Positions 1 to 8,908 of a stretch of 31,322 nt of DNA are shown piece after piece. The notes under the pieces were generated by a model that had not been told where the DNA came from, made no database searches, and was given only the letters and a program-made list of their open reading frames with translations. The translations under genes were made by a program, and so were the position numbers. Positions within the stretch are counted from its first letter, which is position 1, and each line of letters starts with the position of its first letter. Source of the DNA: Ruminococcus_G sp963594675 (GTDB taxonomy: Bacteria; Bacillota; Clostridia; Lachnospirales; Lachnospiraceae); contig CAVBGA010000065.1 in the NCBI GenBank assembly GCA_963594675.1, forward strand, positions 1 through 31,322. The letters are read 5' to 3'.

Positions 1-10
1 CAACTCGTTT

Positions 11-39
11 ATATTATCATAAGCAGTTGTGTTTGTCAA
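11..39 (-). promoter_or_regulatory. Sigma-A promoter (P2) reading off the left edge
   Basis: On the minus strand, TTGACA (39-34) and TAATAT (16-11) are separated by 17 bases. This is five of six or better in both hexamers with ideal spacing. Its transcript would start about at the left edge, so the target gene is outside the window. Together with the similar promoter at 86-114 it forms a tandem pair typical of rRNA operons, but the downstream gene is inferred, not seen. Confidence 0.75.
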
Positions 40-85
40 CAACTTTTTTATTTTTGCTATCTTCTTCTTTTGCGACAGCCATGAT

Positions 86-114
86 AGAATAGCACATCTC
101 GCTGATTCTGTCAA
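86..114 (-). promoter_or_regulatory. Sigma-A promoter (P1) reading off the left edge
   Basis: On the minus strand, TTGACA (114-109) and TATTCT (91-86) are separated by 17 bases. It lies just downstream of tRNA-Ser and points the same way. No open reading frame starts between it and the window edge, so it must serve something further on, probably the same unit as the promoter at 11-39. Confidence 0.7.
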
Positions 115-120
115 TACCTT

Positions 121-144
121 TTTAATCTTTTTTCAAAGATTAAA
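121..144 (-). other. Perfect 10-bp hairpin directly 3' of tRNA-Ser
   Basis: The arms 121-130 and 135-144 are perfect inverted repeats around a 4-base loop, and the hairpin abuts the tRNA discriminator base at 145. It could help define the tRNA 3' end or act as a weak terminator, but no clear T-tract follows it on the minus strand. Confidence 0.4.
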
Positions 145-232
145 CGGAGAAGGAGGGATTTGAACCCTCGCGCCGCGTAAACGACCTATACCCTTAGCAG
201 GGGCACCTCTTCAGCCACTTGAGTACTTCTCC
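145..232 (-). tRNA. tRNA-Ser (anticodon GCU)
   Basis: An 88-base tRNA on the minus strand. The acceptor arms GGAGAAG (232-226) and CTTCTCC (152-146) pair, with discriminator G at 145. The anticodon loop CTGCTAA gives anticodon GCU (196-198), which reads AGC/AGU serine codons. The long variable arm expected of serine tRNAs is present, and the T-arm contains GGTTCAAATCC. CCA is not encoded and must be added after transcription. It lies between gyrA and two promoters facing off-window and has its own consensus promoter at 293-321. Confidence 0.95.
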
Positions 233-253
233 GTGTACTGATATGTTTCTTTT

Positions 254-292
254 AAAAAACAATCAATGCATCACACTCGTGACGCATTGATT
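254..292 (-). terminator. Rho-independent terminator after gyrA
   Basis: Reading the minus strand, AATCAATGC and GCATTGATT (arms 284-292 and 261-269) pair with an inner TCAC/GTGA extension across one mismatch, followed by a run of T (254-259). It sits after the gyrA stop. The hairpin begins right next to the -10 box of the tRNA-Ser promoter, so terminator and promoter abut. Confidence 0.75.
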
Positions 293-321
293 ATTATACC
301 TTAACACTTTTCTTATGTCAA
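293..321 (-). promoter_or_regulatory. Perfect-consensus sigma-A promoter for tRNA-Ser
   Basis: On the minus strand, TTGACA (321-316), a 17-base spacer and TATAAT (298-293) match the sigma-A consensus at all twelve positions. The predicted start, near 285-288, lies inside the 5' arm of the terminator hairpin that follows gyrA. It should drive tRNA-Ser and perhaps what follows it off-window. Confidence 0.85.
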
Positions 322-336
322 ATGTTTTTTTTATTT

Positions 337-2784
337 TTATTCAATTTTTTCTCTTACTTTTGCGATGCTGGCTATTGTGATATTTTCATCAACATTCATC
401 ACCTTCACACCTGAAGTAATTCTTCCAAGAACGGATATCTCAGAGCAGGGAATTCTTATAATAATACCTTCTGTCGTTATCATCATAATTTCATTATCTT
501 CATTAACAGCCTTTACTCCTACAACATTTCCTGTCTTTTCCGTAATCTTATAACACTTAACGCCCTTTCCGCCTCTATTCTGTGCGGAAAACTCACCCAT
601 AGGTGTTCTTTTTCCCATACCTTTTTCTGATACAAAAAGTAGATAATCCCCCTGGGTATTCATCTGCATACCGACTACTTCATCCTGATCTGCAAGATTA
701 ATTCCTCTTACACCCATTGATTTTCTTCCGGTACTTCTTACATCTGATTCCTTGAATCTGATGCACTGTCCAAATTTAGTAACAATGATAATGTCTTTTT
801 TATTATTTGTGTACTTCACTTCGATCAGTTCATCATCTTCTTTAAGGTCAATCGCTGCAAGACCTTTTTTGCGTACATTAATATATTCACTGATGGCTGT
901 CTTCTTTACAAGACCATTCTTTGTTACCATAAACAGATAGTGGTCATCTTTATATTCTCTTATGGCAATAACAGAAGTTATCTTTTCTCCTGCTTCCAAT
1001 TGAAGAAGATTAATTATAGCAGTTCCTCTGGCCGTCCTTCCTGCTTCTGGAATCTCGTAGGCCTTCAACCGATACACTTTTCCCTTATTTGTAAAGAACA
1101 TAAGATAATGGTGGGTTGTTGTCATCAATAACTCGTCAATATAATCGTCCTCAATATGCTGCATACCACGAACACCTTTTCCGCCTCTTCCCTGACTGCG
1201 GAAATTATCTACCGTCATACGTTTGATATAACCAAGACTTGTCATGGTAATTACAGTATTTTCATTAGGAATCAGGTCCTCCATGGAAATATCATACTCA
1301 TCAAAGCCAATGCTTGTCTTTCTGTCATCTCCATACTTTTCAGCAATTTCAAGAATTTCCTTGCGAATTACTCTGAGCAAAAGATTGCGATCCGCAAGAA
1401 TTGCCTTTAACTCGCGAATTTTTTTCATAAGTTCATTATACTCTGCCTCAAGCTTTTCTCTTTCCAAACCTGTCAGAGCTCTCAGCCTCATATCTACAAT
1501 AGCCTGAGCCTGAACTTCACTCAATTCAAATTCCTGAATAAGAGATTCTTTCGCAATCTGAACATTTTTAGAACCTCTGATAATCTGAATCACTCTTTCA
1601 ATATTGTCAAGAGCTTTCAACAAGCCTTCCAAAATATGGGCTCTTTCCTGTGCTTTATTCAGATCATACTGTGTTCTTCTTGTAACAACATCCTCCTGGT
1701 GTTCAAGATAATATTTCAACATTTCCAGAAGGTTCATTACCTTAGGCTGATTGTTATGCAAAGCCAACATAATCACACCAAAAGTGTCCTGCATCTGCGT
1801 ATGTTTAAATAGCTGATTCAGGATAATATTAGCATTAACATCTCTTCTCAGTTCAATACATATTCTCATTCCCTCACGGCTGGAATGATCGCTGAGGTCC
1901 GTAATACCATCAATTTTCTTTTCTTTTACTAATTCAGCTATTTTTTCAATCAGTCTCGCTTTATTTACCATATAAGGCAATTCTGTAACAATAATCTGAC
2001 TCTTTCCATTGGGAAGTGTTTCGATATTTGTCACCGCTCTTACTCTTACTTTACCTCGTCCGGTTCTATAAGCTTCTTCAAAGCCACGAGTGCCCATAAT
2101 TGTAGCGCCTGTTGGAAAATCCGGTCCCTTTACAATTTTCAGTATCTCATCGATTTCTGTTTCTCTATTCTCTTCAATCGTATTATCAATAATCTTAACT
2201 ACAGCATTAACCACCTCTCTAAGATTATGAGGTGGAATATTTGTTGCCATACCTACCGCAATACCAGAAGTTCCATTGACAAGAAGATTCGGATATCTTG
2301 ACGGAAGTACAGAAGGTTCCTTTTCTGTCTCATCAAAGTTAGGTGTAAAATCTACCGTATTTTTATTGATATCTGCCAGCATTTCCATAGAAATTTTACT
2401 AAGTCTCGCCTCAGTATAACGCATGGCAGCCGCTCCATCACCATCCACAGAACCGAAGTTTCCATGGCCATCCACTAATGGATATCTGGTGGACCATTCC
2501 TGAGCCATATTTACGAGTGCACCATAAATAGAGCTATCACCATGAGGATGATATTTACCCATAGTATCACCGACAATACGCGCACACTTTCTATGTGGCT
2601 TATCAGGACCATTATTCAACTCGATCATGGAATAGAGAACTCTTCTCTGAACCGGTTTCAGACCATCCCTTACATCAGGAAGTGCACGGGAGGCAATAAC
2701 GCTCATGGCATAGTCGATATAGGATGTTTCCATCGTTTTTTTCAAATCTATGTCATGAACTTTATCAAAAATATTATCTTCCAT
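337..2784 (-). CDS. gyrA: DNA gyrase subunit A
   Basis: The A subunit of the type II topoisomerase that adds negative supercoils ahead of the fork; it breaks and rejoins DNA as an A2B2 complex with GyrB. The 815-residue length is normal. The N-terminal breakage-reunion domain contains the AAMRYTEARL motif with catalytic Tyr123. The C-terminal beta-pinwheel carries the GyrA box QGRGGKG near residue 531, which separates gyrase from topoisomerase IV. The quinolone-pocket motif HPHGDSSIYG keeps Ser84 (E. coli Ser83), but the position of E. coli Asp87 is Gly88. An AAAGGA ribosome site precedes ATG. It lies 52 bases after gyrB, probably in the same operon, and ends in a terminator at 254-292. Confidence 0.98.
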   Translation of the reverse strand: MEDNIFDKVHDIDLKKTMETSYIDYAMSVIASRALPDVRDGLKPVQRRVLYSMIELNNGPDKPHRKCARIVGDTMGKYHPHGDSSIYGALVNMAQEWSTRYPLVDGHGNFGSVDGDGAAAMRYTEARLSKISMEMLADINKNTVDFTPNFDETEKEPSVLPSRYPNLLVNGTSGIAVGMATNIPPHNLREVVNAVVKIIDNTIEENRETEIDEILKIVKGPDFPTGATIMGTRGFEEAYRTGRGKVRVRAVTNIETLPNGKSQIIVTELPYMVNKARLIEKIAELVKEKKIDGITDLSDHSSREGMRICIELRRDVNANIILNQLFKHTQMQDTFGVIMLALHNNQPKVMNLLEMLKYYLEHQEDVVTRRTQYDLNKAQERAHILEGLLKALDNIERVIQIIRGSKNVQIAKESLIQEFELSEVQAQAIVDMRLRALTGLEREKLEAEYNELMKKIRELKAILADRNLLLRVIRKEILEIAEKYGDDRKTSIGFDEYDISMEDLIPNENTVITMTSLGYIKRMTVDNFRSQGRGGKGVRGMQHIEDDYIDELLMTTTHHYLMFFTNKGKVYRLKAYEIPEAGRTARGTAIINLLQLEAGEKITSVIAIREYKDDHYLFMVTKNGLVKKTAISEYINVRKKGLAAIDLKEDDELIEVKYTNNKKDIIIVTKFGQCIRFKESDVRSTGRKSMGVRGINLADQDEVVGMQMNTQGDYLLFVSEKGMGKRTPMGEFSAQNRGGKGVKCYKITEKTGNVVGVKAVNEDNEIMMITTEGIIIRIPCSEISVLGRITSGVKVMNVDENITIASIAKVREKIE

Positions 2785-2836
2785 AAGTGATTCCTTTCAT
2801 CCTATAACTGATTTTAAATGTTTTTTCAGTTATCCA

Positions 2837-4753
2837 TCAGATATCAAGGTTCTTTACATACTTCGCATTCGCCTCGATAAACTCACGTCTCGGTTCTACC
2901 TTATCACCCATAAGAGTGGTAAAGGTTAGATCAAGCTCTGATGAGGATTCCTCATCCATATTCACACGAAGAAGAATTCTCTTCTCAGGATCCATAGTTG
3001 TTTCCCAAAGCTGATCCGCATCCATCTCACCAAGACCTTTATATCGCTGAATTTTATTATTTCCATCTCTTCCAATTTCCGTAAGAATTTTATTTAATTC
3101 TTCATCGGAATAGGCATACCAAACTTTTTTGTTCTTTTCCACCTTGTAAAGAGGAGGCTGAGCTAGATATACATAACCTTGTTTGATCAGCTCAGGCATA
3201 AAACGATAGAGGAATGTTAAAAGCAATGTGGCAATATGTGCACCATCCACATCGGCATCTGTCATAATAATAATCTTATGATATCTTAACTTTGATATAT
3301 CAAAATCATCATGAATTCCCGTTCCAAAGGCAGTGATCATGGCTTTAATCTCTGCATTAGAATAAATTCTATCCAAACGAGCCTTCTCTACATTAAGAAT
3401 TTTTCCTCTCAAAGGAAGAATCGCCTGAGTTGCTCTGCTTCTGGCTGTTTTCGCCGATCCACCGGCGGAATCACCCTCTACAATATATATTTCGCAATTT
3501 TCCGGATTTTTATCTGAACAATCCGCCAATTTTCCAGGAAGGGCCAATCCCTCCAGAGCTGTTTTTCTTCTGGTTAAATCTCTTGCCTTTCTTGCTGCCT
3601 CTCTTGCTCTCTGGGCAAGGACAGATTTCTCAACGATTGTCTTGGCAACAGAAGGATTCTGCTCCAGGAAAATAGTCAGCTGTCTGGAAACAATATTATC
3701 AACTGCACCTCTGGCCTCGCTGTTACCCAACTTTTGCTTTGTCTGACCCTCAAACTGGGGATCCTCGATTTTGACACTGATAATAGCAGTAAGACCTTCT
3801 CTTATATCTTCTCCGCTAAGATTTTGTTCACTATCCTTGAGAATTTTATTCTTTCTGGCATAATCATTAAATGTTTTTGTCAGAGCATTTCTAAATCCCA
3901 TCACATGGGTTCCGCCTTCCGGCGTGGTAATATTATTTACAAATCCATAGGTATTTTCTGTGTAAGAGTCATTATGCTGCATGGCAACTTCCACCATAAC
4001 ACCATCTTTTTCTCCCTCACAATAAATAATCTCTGGGTATAAAGCATTCTTACTCTTATTCAAATATGTGACAAACTCTTTGATACCGCCCTCATAGTGA
4101 AAGCTTTTTTCAATAATTTCTTCCGGACGCTCATCTCTTAAGGTAATTCTAAGACCCTTAGTAAGAAATGCCATTTCACGGAATCTCTGTTTCAAAGTGT
4201 CAAAGTCAAATTCAGTAATTTCGAAAATGCTTTTGTCAGGAAGAAAGCTTACCTTAGTTCCTGTTTTTTCAGGATCACACTCACCTATTACCTCTAACTT
4301 ATACATGACATGACCTGTCTCATATCTCTGTTTATATATTTTGCCGTCTCTGTAAATCTCTACTTCCAGCCATTCGGAAAGAGCATTTACAACTGACGCT
4401 CCTACTCCGTGCAGTCCACCGGATACTTTGTATCCTCCACCACCAAACTTTCCTCCAGCATGAAGAATCGTAAATACTACTTCAACCGCCGGAATACCTG
4501 CTTTATGGTTAATTCCCACCGGAATACCTCTACCGTTATCAATAACCGTAATAGAATTGTCCTTATTGATTGTAACTGAGATGGTATCACAATACCCTGC
4601 AAGAGCCTCATCCACCGAATTGTCTACAATCTCGTAGACAAGGTGATGCAGACCTCTTATGGAGGTGCTTCCAATATACATTCCGGGCCTTTTTCTGACT
4701 GCTTCCAGACCTTCTAGAATCTGAATCTGATCTGCTCCGTATTCTGTACTCAT
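2837..4753 (-). CDS. gyrB: DNA gyrase subunit B
   Basis: The ATPase subunit of gyrase, 638 residues. The N-terminal GHKL ATPase domain starts with the family hallmark EGLEAVRKRPGMYIGST and has the ATP-lid glycines GGLHGVGASVVNALS. The TOPRIM domain has EGDSAGGSAK and the metal-binding DADVDGAH. The C-terminus ends with the GyrA-interacting stretch containing QRYKGLGEMD. The start ATG overlaps the recF stop as ATGA and has a strong AAAGGAGG site inside the end of recF, which implies translational coupling. gyrA follows after 52 bases. Confidence 0.98.
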   Translation of the reverse strand: MSTEYGADQIQILEGLEAVRKRPGMYIGSTSIRGLHHLVYEIVDNSVDEALAGYCDTISVTINKDNSITVIDNGRGIPVGINHKAGIPAVEVVFTILHAGGKFGGGGYKVSGGLHGVGASVVNALSEWLEVEIYRDGKIYKQRYETGHVMYKLEVIGECDPEKTGTKVSFLPDKSIFEITEFDFDTLKQRFREMAFLTKGLRITLRDERPEEIIEKSFHYEGGIKEFVTYLNKSKNALYPEIIYCEGEKDGVMVEVAMQHNDSYTENTYGFVNNITTPEGGTHVMGFRNALTKTFNDYARKNKILKDSEQNLSGEDIREGLTAIISVKIEDPQFEGQTKQKLGNSEARGAVDNIVSRQLTIFLEQNPSVAKTIVEKSVLAQRAREAARKARDLTRRKTALEGLALPGKLADCSDKNPENCEIYIVEGDSAGGSAKTARSRATQAILPLRGKILNVEKARLDRIYSNAEIKAMITAFGTGIHDDFDISKLRYHKIIIMTDADVDGAHIATLLLTFLYRFMPELIKQGYVYLAQPPLYKVEKNKKVWYAYSDEELNKILTEIGRDGNNKIQRYKGLGEMDADQLWETTMDPEKRILLRVNMDEESSSELDLTFTTLMGDKVEPRREFIEANAKYVKNLDI

Positions 4754-5865
4754 TCATTTCCTCCTTTGTTTTCATCCATAGCTTCCAAATTACTAACGCT
4801 TCCATTTGTCACACGGAATATTTTATTGATTCTAAACTGACTGTTTATAAAATCATCAAGACCGGTACAGGTAATCAGCGTCTGTATATCATGTATACTT
4901 TGTAAAAGATAATGCTGTCTATTGCTATCCAGTTCAGACAAAACATCATCCAAAAGTAGCACTGGCGTATCCCCTATTTTTTTTTCAACCAAGTATATTT
5001 CCGAAAGTTTCAGAGATAATGCAGCCGTTCTTTGCTGCCCCTGAGAACCATATTTTCTTATATCGATTTGATTAATTTTCACACACAGATCATCTCTATG
5101 GGGTCCATGAGATGTAATCTTCATTTTCAAATCTTTTTCTCTGACATTTGACAGTGTATCCGCAAAGGACTCTTCTGTAACATCCGGTTCATATAGAATC
5201 TCTATCTCTTCCTTCTTTCCCGTAAGATTCTTATGAATATCATATATGATGAGATTAAGATCCTCAGTGAATTTTTTTCTTTCCCTTATAATTCTCTTTC
5301 CATAAGTGATCAGCTGCTCATCCCAAACCTCCAGAGTTGTCTCCAAATCCGGTGAAAAATAAATATCTTTGAGAAGTTTATTTCTTTGATTTAGGATATG
5401 GTTATATTTTGTCAAATCCGAAAGATAAATTTTATTTAGTTGACATAATTCCATGTCCATGAATTTTCTTCTCTCCGAAGGACCATTTTTTATAATATTA
5501 AGATCCTCCGGTGAAAAAAATACCATATTCACAATACCAAACAACTCTGCTGCTTTTTTAATGGGGAGTCCATTAATAGCAATTCCTTTGGCTTTATTTC
5601 TTTTCAAATGCATATCGATTCGATAGGTAATCTCATGTCTTTCAATATGCATTCTGATATGTGCTTCATCACTGTCAAACAGAATCATTTCTTTGTCTTT
5701 GCTTCCTCTGTGGGATTTTGTTGTCCCACAAAGATAAGCAGCTTCCAGGATATTCGTCTTTCCCTGGGCATTGTCCCCAAAGAAAATATTCGTTCCTGAA
5801 TCCAGATCCATATCCAGCGAATGATAATTTCTAAAATTATGTAACTCTAATTTCTTGATGTGCAT
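4750..5865 (-). CDS. recF: DNA replication/repair protein RecF
   Basis: An SMC-like ATPase that helps load RecA at gaps and stalled forks through RecFOR. It has 371 residues, the usual size. The N-terminus contains the Walker A motif GDNAQGKTN, and the C-terminal half has the ABC-type signature region with SQGQQR followed by Walker B LLLDDVLSELD. It lies 13 bases after the S4-domain gene and overlaps gyrB by 4 bases. No strong ribosome site precedes its ATG (only AGGCTG), so coupling to the upstream gene is likely. Confidence 0.97.
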   Translation of the reverse strand: MHIKKLELHNFRNYHSLDMDLDSGTNIFFGDNAQGKTNILEAAYLCGTTKSHRGSKDKEMILFDSDEAHIRMHIERHEITYRIDMHLKRNKAKGIAINGLPIKKAAELFGIVNMVFFSPEDLNIIKNGPSERRKFMDMELCQLNKIYLSDLTKYNHILNQRNKLLKDIYFSPDLETTLEVWDEQLITYGKRIIRERKKFTEDLNLIIYDIHKNLTGKKEEIEILYEPDVTEESFADTLSNVREKDLKMKITSHGPHRDDLCVKINQIDIRKYGSQGQQRTAALSLKLSEIYLVEKKIGDTPVLLLDDVLSELDSNRQHYLLQSIHDIQTLITCTGLDDFINSQFRINKIFRVTNGSVSNLEAMDENKGGNE

Positions 5866-5878
5866 TTTCTATGACAGC

Positions 5879-6088
5879 CTACTTTTCAATCTTTATCGTC
5901 TCATCTTCATATGTGACAATGTCACCGTCATAAAGTTTTTTTCCTCTTCGGGTATCTACTTCTCCATTTACCTTTACAAGACCATCCTGAATTACAAATT
6001 TTGCTTCAACTCCATCTGACACTAAGTCTGCGGCCTTAAGTGCCTGGCCAAGTTTGATAAATTCATCTCTAAGTTTGATTACTTTCAT
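5879..6088 (-). CDS. yaaA: S4-domain RNA-binding protein YaaA
   Basis: A 69-residue single S4 domain, with the typical pattern of FIKLGQALKAA followed by DGLVKVNGEVDTRRGKKLYDGD. It belongs to the small YaaA/YbcJ family that sits between dnaN and recF in many Firmicutes; a role in RNA binding or ribosome assembly is presumed from the domain. Its ribosome site AGGAAA overlaps the dnaN stop codon (TAGGAAAATTATG), so the two are co-translated. The symbol comes from conserved position and domain. Confidence 0.93.
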   Translation of the reverse strand: MKVIKLRDEFIKLGQALKAADLVSDGVEAKFVIQDGLVKVNGEVDTRRGKKLYDGDIVTYEDETIKIEK

Positions 6089-6095
6089 AATTTTC

Positions 6096-7205
6096 CTATC
6101 TCACTGCATTAAAGTTTACGGGAAGAATCAAATAAATATAATTTTCATTCTCATCCTTGATAAAACATGGTGCTTTTGGGTTCACAAGATAAACAGAAAC
6201 GGTTTCATCATCAATCACCCTGAGAGCGTCAATCAAAAATTTAGGATTGAATCCAATCATAATATCCTTTCCCTCTTTGGTAATTTCAATATTTTCATCC
6301 ATGGAACCAATCTGAGAATTAATCATTAATTCCATCTGTCGATCTTGAATATCAATGATGATCGGCTTTTTGTCTCCCTCTTTTACAAAAAGAGTGGCTC
6401 TATCAATACAATCTATGAATTCTTTTCGATTAATCTCCAGTTTTGTCTCATAATCACTGGAAAGCATCTGATCAATTCTGAAATATTCGCCTTCGATAAG
6501 TCGTGAAACTACAATTGTATCATCAAATTCAAACATAACATGATTGTCTGTAAAATAAAGATCTACATTATCTTCCATCTCACCGGAAAGAATCTTACTG
6601 ACCTCACCAAGAGTCTTACCAGGAACAATAACCTTAATATCTGGATAGGAATCTTTCAATTCAATTTTTCTAATAGCAATACGATGACCGTCAAGTGACA
6701 CTACTTTCAGAATATTATCTTTTATTTCAAAGAGTTCACCTGTCATCATTTTATTATTTTCATTGGCTGCAATAGAAAAAATTGTTTGACGGATAACTTC
6801 CTTCAAAGTGAATTGTGAAATTCTGACACATTGATTTTTATCAATAATAGGCAGATAAGCAAAATCTTCACCATCTTTTCCCGGAATAGAAAATTTAGCT
6901 TTACCACAAACAATGGTAGTATTCAACCGATCATCCGTAGAAATAATTACATCACTGTCAGGAAGTTTTCTTATAATGTCAGAAAAAATCTTAGCGTCAA
7001 GTGCAACAATTCCTTTTTCTTCAACACGACCTGTCACTTTGGTTTCAATACCAAGTTCCATGTCATTGGATGTAAATTTGATATTGCCGGAAGAAGCGTC
7101 AATCAGAATACACTCAAGAATAGGCATGGTGGTTTTGGATGGTACAGCCTTGAGTGCTATATTGACACTTTTCAATAATTCAGCTTTCGAACAGATTAAT
7201 TTCAT
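6096..7205 (-). CDS. dnaN: DNA polymerase III sliding clamp (beta subunit)
   Basis: The ring-shaped processivity factor that tethers PolC/DnaE to DNA and recruits many partners. The chosen product is 369 residues, starting MKLICSKAELL. A frame opening 30 bases upstream (7235) is open, but AAAGGGAG lies 9 bases before the ATG at 7205 and the homologous family starts at MK-; the ten extra residues are therefore rejected. The C-terminal partner-binding end reads YLILPVNFNAVR, close to the usual LPMRL ending. It follows the dnaN-proximal half of oriC and heads dnaN-yaaA-recF-gyrB-gyrA. Confidence 0.97.
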   Translation of the reverse strand: MKLICSKAELLKSVNIALKAVPSKTTMPILECILIDASSGNIKFTSNDMELGIETKVTGRVEEKGIVALDAKIFSDIIRKLPDSDVIISTDDRLNTTIVCGKAKFSIPGKDGEDFAYLPIIDKNQCVRISQFTLKEVIRQTIFSIAANENNKMMTGELFEIKDNILKVVSLDGHRIAIRKIELKDSYPDIKVIVPGKTLGEVSKILSGEMEDNVDLYFTDNHVMFEFDDTIVVSRLIEGEYFRIDQMLSSDYETKLEINRKEFIDCIDRATLFVKEGDKKPIIIDIQDRQMELMINSQIGSMDENIEITKEGKDIMIGFNPKFLIDALRVIDDETVSVYLVNPKAPCFIKDENENYIYLILPVNFNAVR

Positions 7206-7514
7206 AATGTGTATAACTCCCTTTCTGTTTGACACAGTGCTTAAATTAATAAATTAAATAAAAAATCCGTCGTATCCGCCGTAGGGGCTGTGGATTTGTG
7301 AAAAGGCTCAAAAAAGCCAGTAAAATCAAGACATGTCTAAGTGGATAACTATGTCTGAAATAAGTTTAAAATGTGTGATTTCAATGTTGATAACTTGAGT
7401 GAAAAATTTATATCGAAGTTATCAACAAATTATCCACATGAAATAAACACATTATCCACAATGAAATGTGAATAACTTTATAAATTTATATATAATAGGA
7501 AGAAACCCCTTTTA
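7206..7514. other. oriC, dnaA-dnaN intergenic half with DnaA boxes
   Basis: A 309-base gene-free stretch. DnaA boxes: TTATCCACA at 7430-7438 and 7452-7460 (plus, perfect); TTATCAACA at 7419-7427 (plus) and 7385-7393 (minus); TTATTCACA at 7467-7475 (minus); TTATCCACT at 7340-7348 (minus). Very AT-rich DNA lies at both edges: about 7475-7500 next to dnaA, and 7240-7266 next to dnaN behind a short GC-rich step (7267-7290). By analogy with B. subtilis the unwinding element should be on the dnaN side, but this is inference. Confidence 0.85.
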
Positions 7515-8867
7515 TCAATTTTTGACAGAAGGACTGAGTTTCTTTTTGAGGACAGCTAAGGTGTTTTGCGTATCCTCATTTGTTTGCATTTCCTTTTCAA
7601 TCTTTTTAACTCCGTTAATTACGGTCGTATGATCACTTTTTCCTAAAAATTTAGCGATACCTGCAAGAGTCAGGGAAGTCATATCGCGACAGAGATACAT
7701 AACAATCTGTCTTGGATAACTGATTTTCTGACTTCGCTTGCTGCTTTTGATATCATCAGGGCTAATATCAAAGTGTTCCGCTACGGTATTGATAATATCA
7801 TCAGCGGTAACTACCTTATTTTCATCAGGAGAAATAATATCTTTAAGTACCTGTTCAGCCAGTTCCAAGTTTACTTCCCTTTTTTCAAGGTTGGCATAGG
7901 CCATAATCTTGTTAAGCGAACCTTCCAGCTCACGGATATTGGACTTGATGTTGGTAGCAATGTATTCAATGACGGAATCATCTACATTGTAACCGTCCAT
8001 TTCTTCTTTTTTACGGAGAATGGCCATTCGTGTCTCATAGTCAGGAAGAGAAATATCAGCAATAAGTCCCCATTCAAAGCGTGAACGAATACGATCTTCC
8101 AAAATCTCCATATCTTTAGGAGGTTTATCAGATGAAATGATAATCTGTTTTTTCTGACTGTGAAGCGCATTAAAGGTGTGGAAAAATTCTTCCTGGGTAG
8201 ATTCCTTTCCTATAATAAATTGAATATCGTCTACCAGAAGCACATCGATATTGCGATACTTTTCACGGAACTTGGACATCGCTGCATTATTTCCATTACG
8301 AATGGAATCAATGACTTCATTTGTAAAATCCTCACTGGTAACGTAAAGAATCCTTTTAGTAGGATCATTTCCCAAAATAAAGTGAGCAATTGAATGCATC
8401 AGATGAGTCTTCCCGAGACCAACACCTCCATAAATAAAAAGAGGATTGTAGATCTCACCAGGAGATTCCGCTACAGCAAGGGATGCGGCATGGGCGAACT
8501 TATTGTTGCTGCCTACCACAAAAGTGTCGAATGTATATTTATCATTCAGATTGGTATCGCTGTAGCTGATTGTTTTCTTAGAATTTGTATTATTAACGGA
8601 GACTTCTGGGACATTTTCAGGAATGACAAAACTGATATTGCAGTCTTTGCCAGTAATCTCTGTGATTGCTACCTTAAGATGAAGTTCGAATTTCTTCTTT
8701 ATATAGGTAATAAAAGACTCAGCCTGTACGATGATATAAACGGTGTTGTCCTGTACTGAATGGACTTTCAGGGGTTTAAGCCAAGTATTAAATGAAACGT
8801 CAGATAATTCCAAATCATTTTTTACAAGGTCCAAAATAGCAGGCCATTTTTCGATAATAATGTCCAT
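7515..8867 (-). CDS. dnaA: Chromosomal replication initiator DnaA
   Basis: The AAA+ initiator that binds DnaA boxes, melts oriC and loads the helicase. It has 450 residues in the usual four-domain order: N-terminal helicase/regulator-binding domain (about 1-80), variable linker, AAA+ core with Walker A GGVGLGKT (147-154) and Walker B LLVDDIQF, and C-terminal duplex-binding domain with the signature SDHTTVINGVKK. GGAGA precedes ATG by 8 bases. A consensus-like promoter lies at 8909-8937. DnaA boxes on both sides allow autoregulation, as known for the family. Confidence 0.98.
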   Translation of the reverse strand: MDIIIEKWPAILDLVKNDLELSDVSFNTWLKPLKVHSVQDNTVYIIVQAESFITYIKKKFELHLKVAITEITGKDCNISFVIPENVPEVSVNNTNSKKTISYSDTNLNDKYTFDTFVVGSNNKFAHAASLAVAESPGEIYNPLFIYGGVGLGKTHLMHSIAHFILGNDPTKRILYVTSEDFTNEVIDSIRNGNNAAMSKFREKYRNIDVLLVDDIQFIIGKESTQEEFFHTFNALHSQKKQIIISSDKPPKDMEILEDRIRSRFEWGLIADISLPDYETRMAILRKKEEMDGYNVDDSVIEYIATNIKSNIRELEGSLNKIMAYANLEKREVNLELAEQVLKDIISPDENKVVTADDIINTVAEHFDISPDDIKSSKRSQKISYPRQIVMYLCRDMTSLTLAGIAKFLGKSDHTTVINGVKKIEKEMQTNEDTQNTLAVLKKKLSPSVKN

Positions 8868-8908
8868 AGTAATCTATCTCCATTTCTAAAACATAATCTC
8901 TCTACCAT

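Noticed and set aside
365..1507. Several plus-strand open frames of 60-90 codons opposite gyrA
   Set aside because: They lie fully antisense to a conserved gene, show no ribosome sites and have no family-like sequence.
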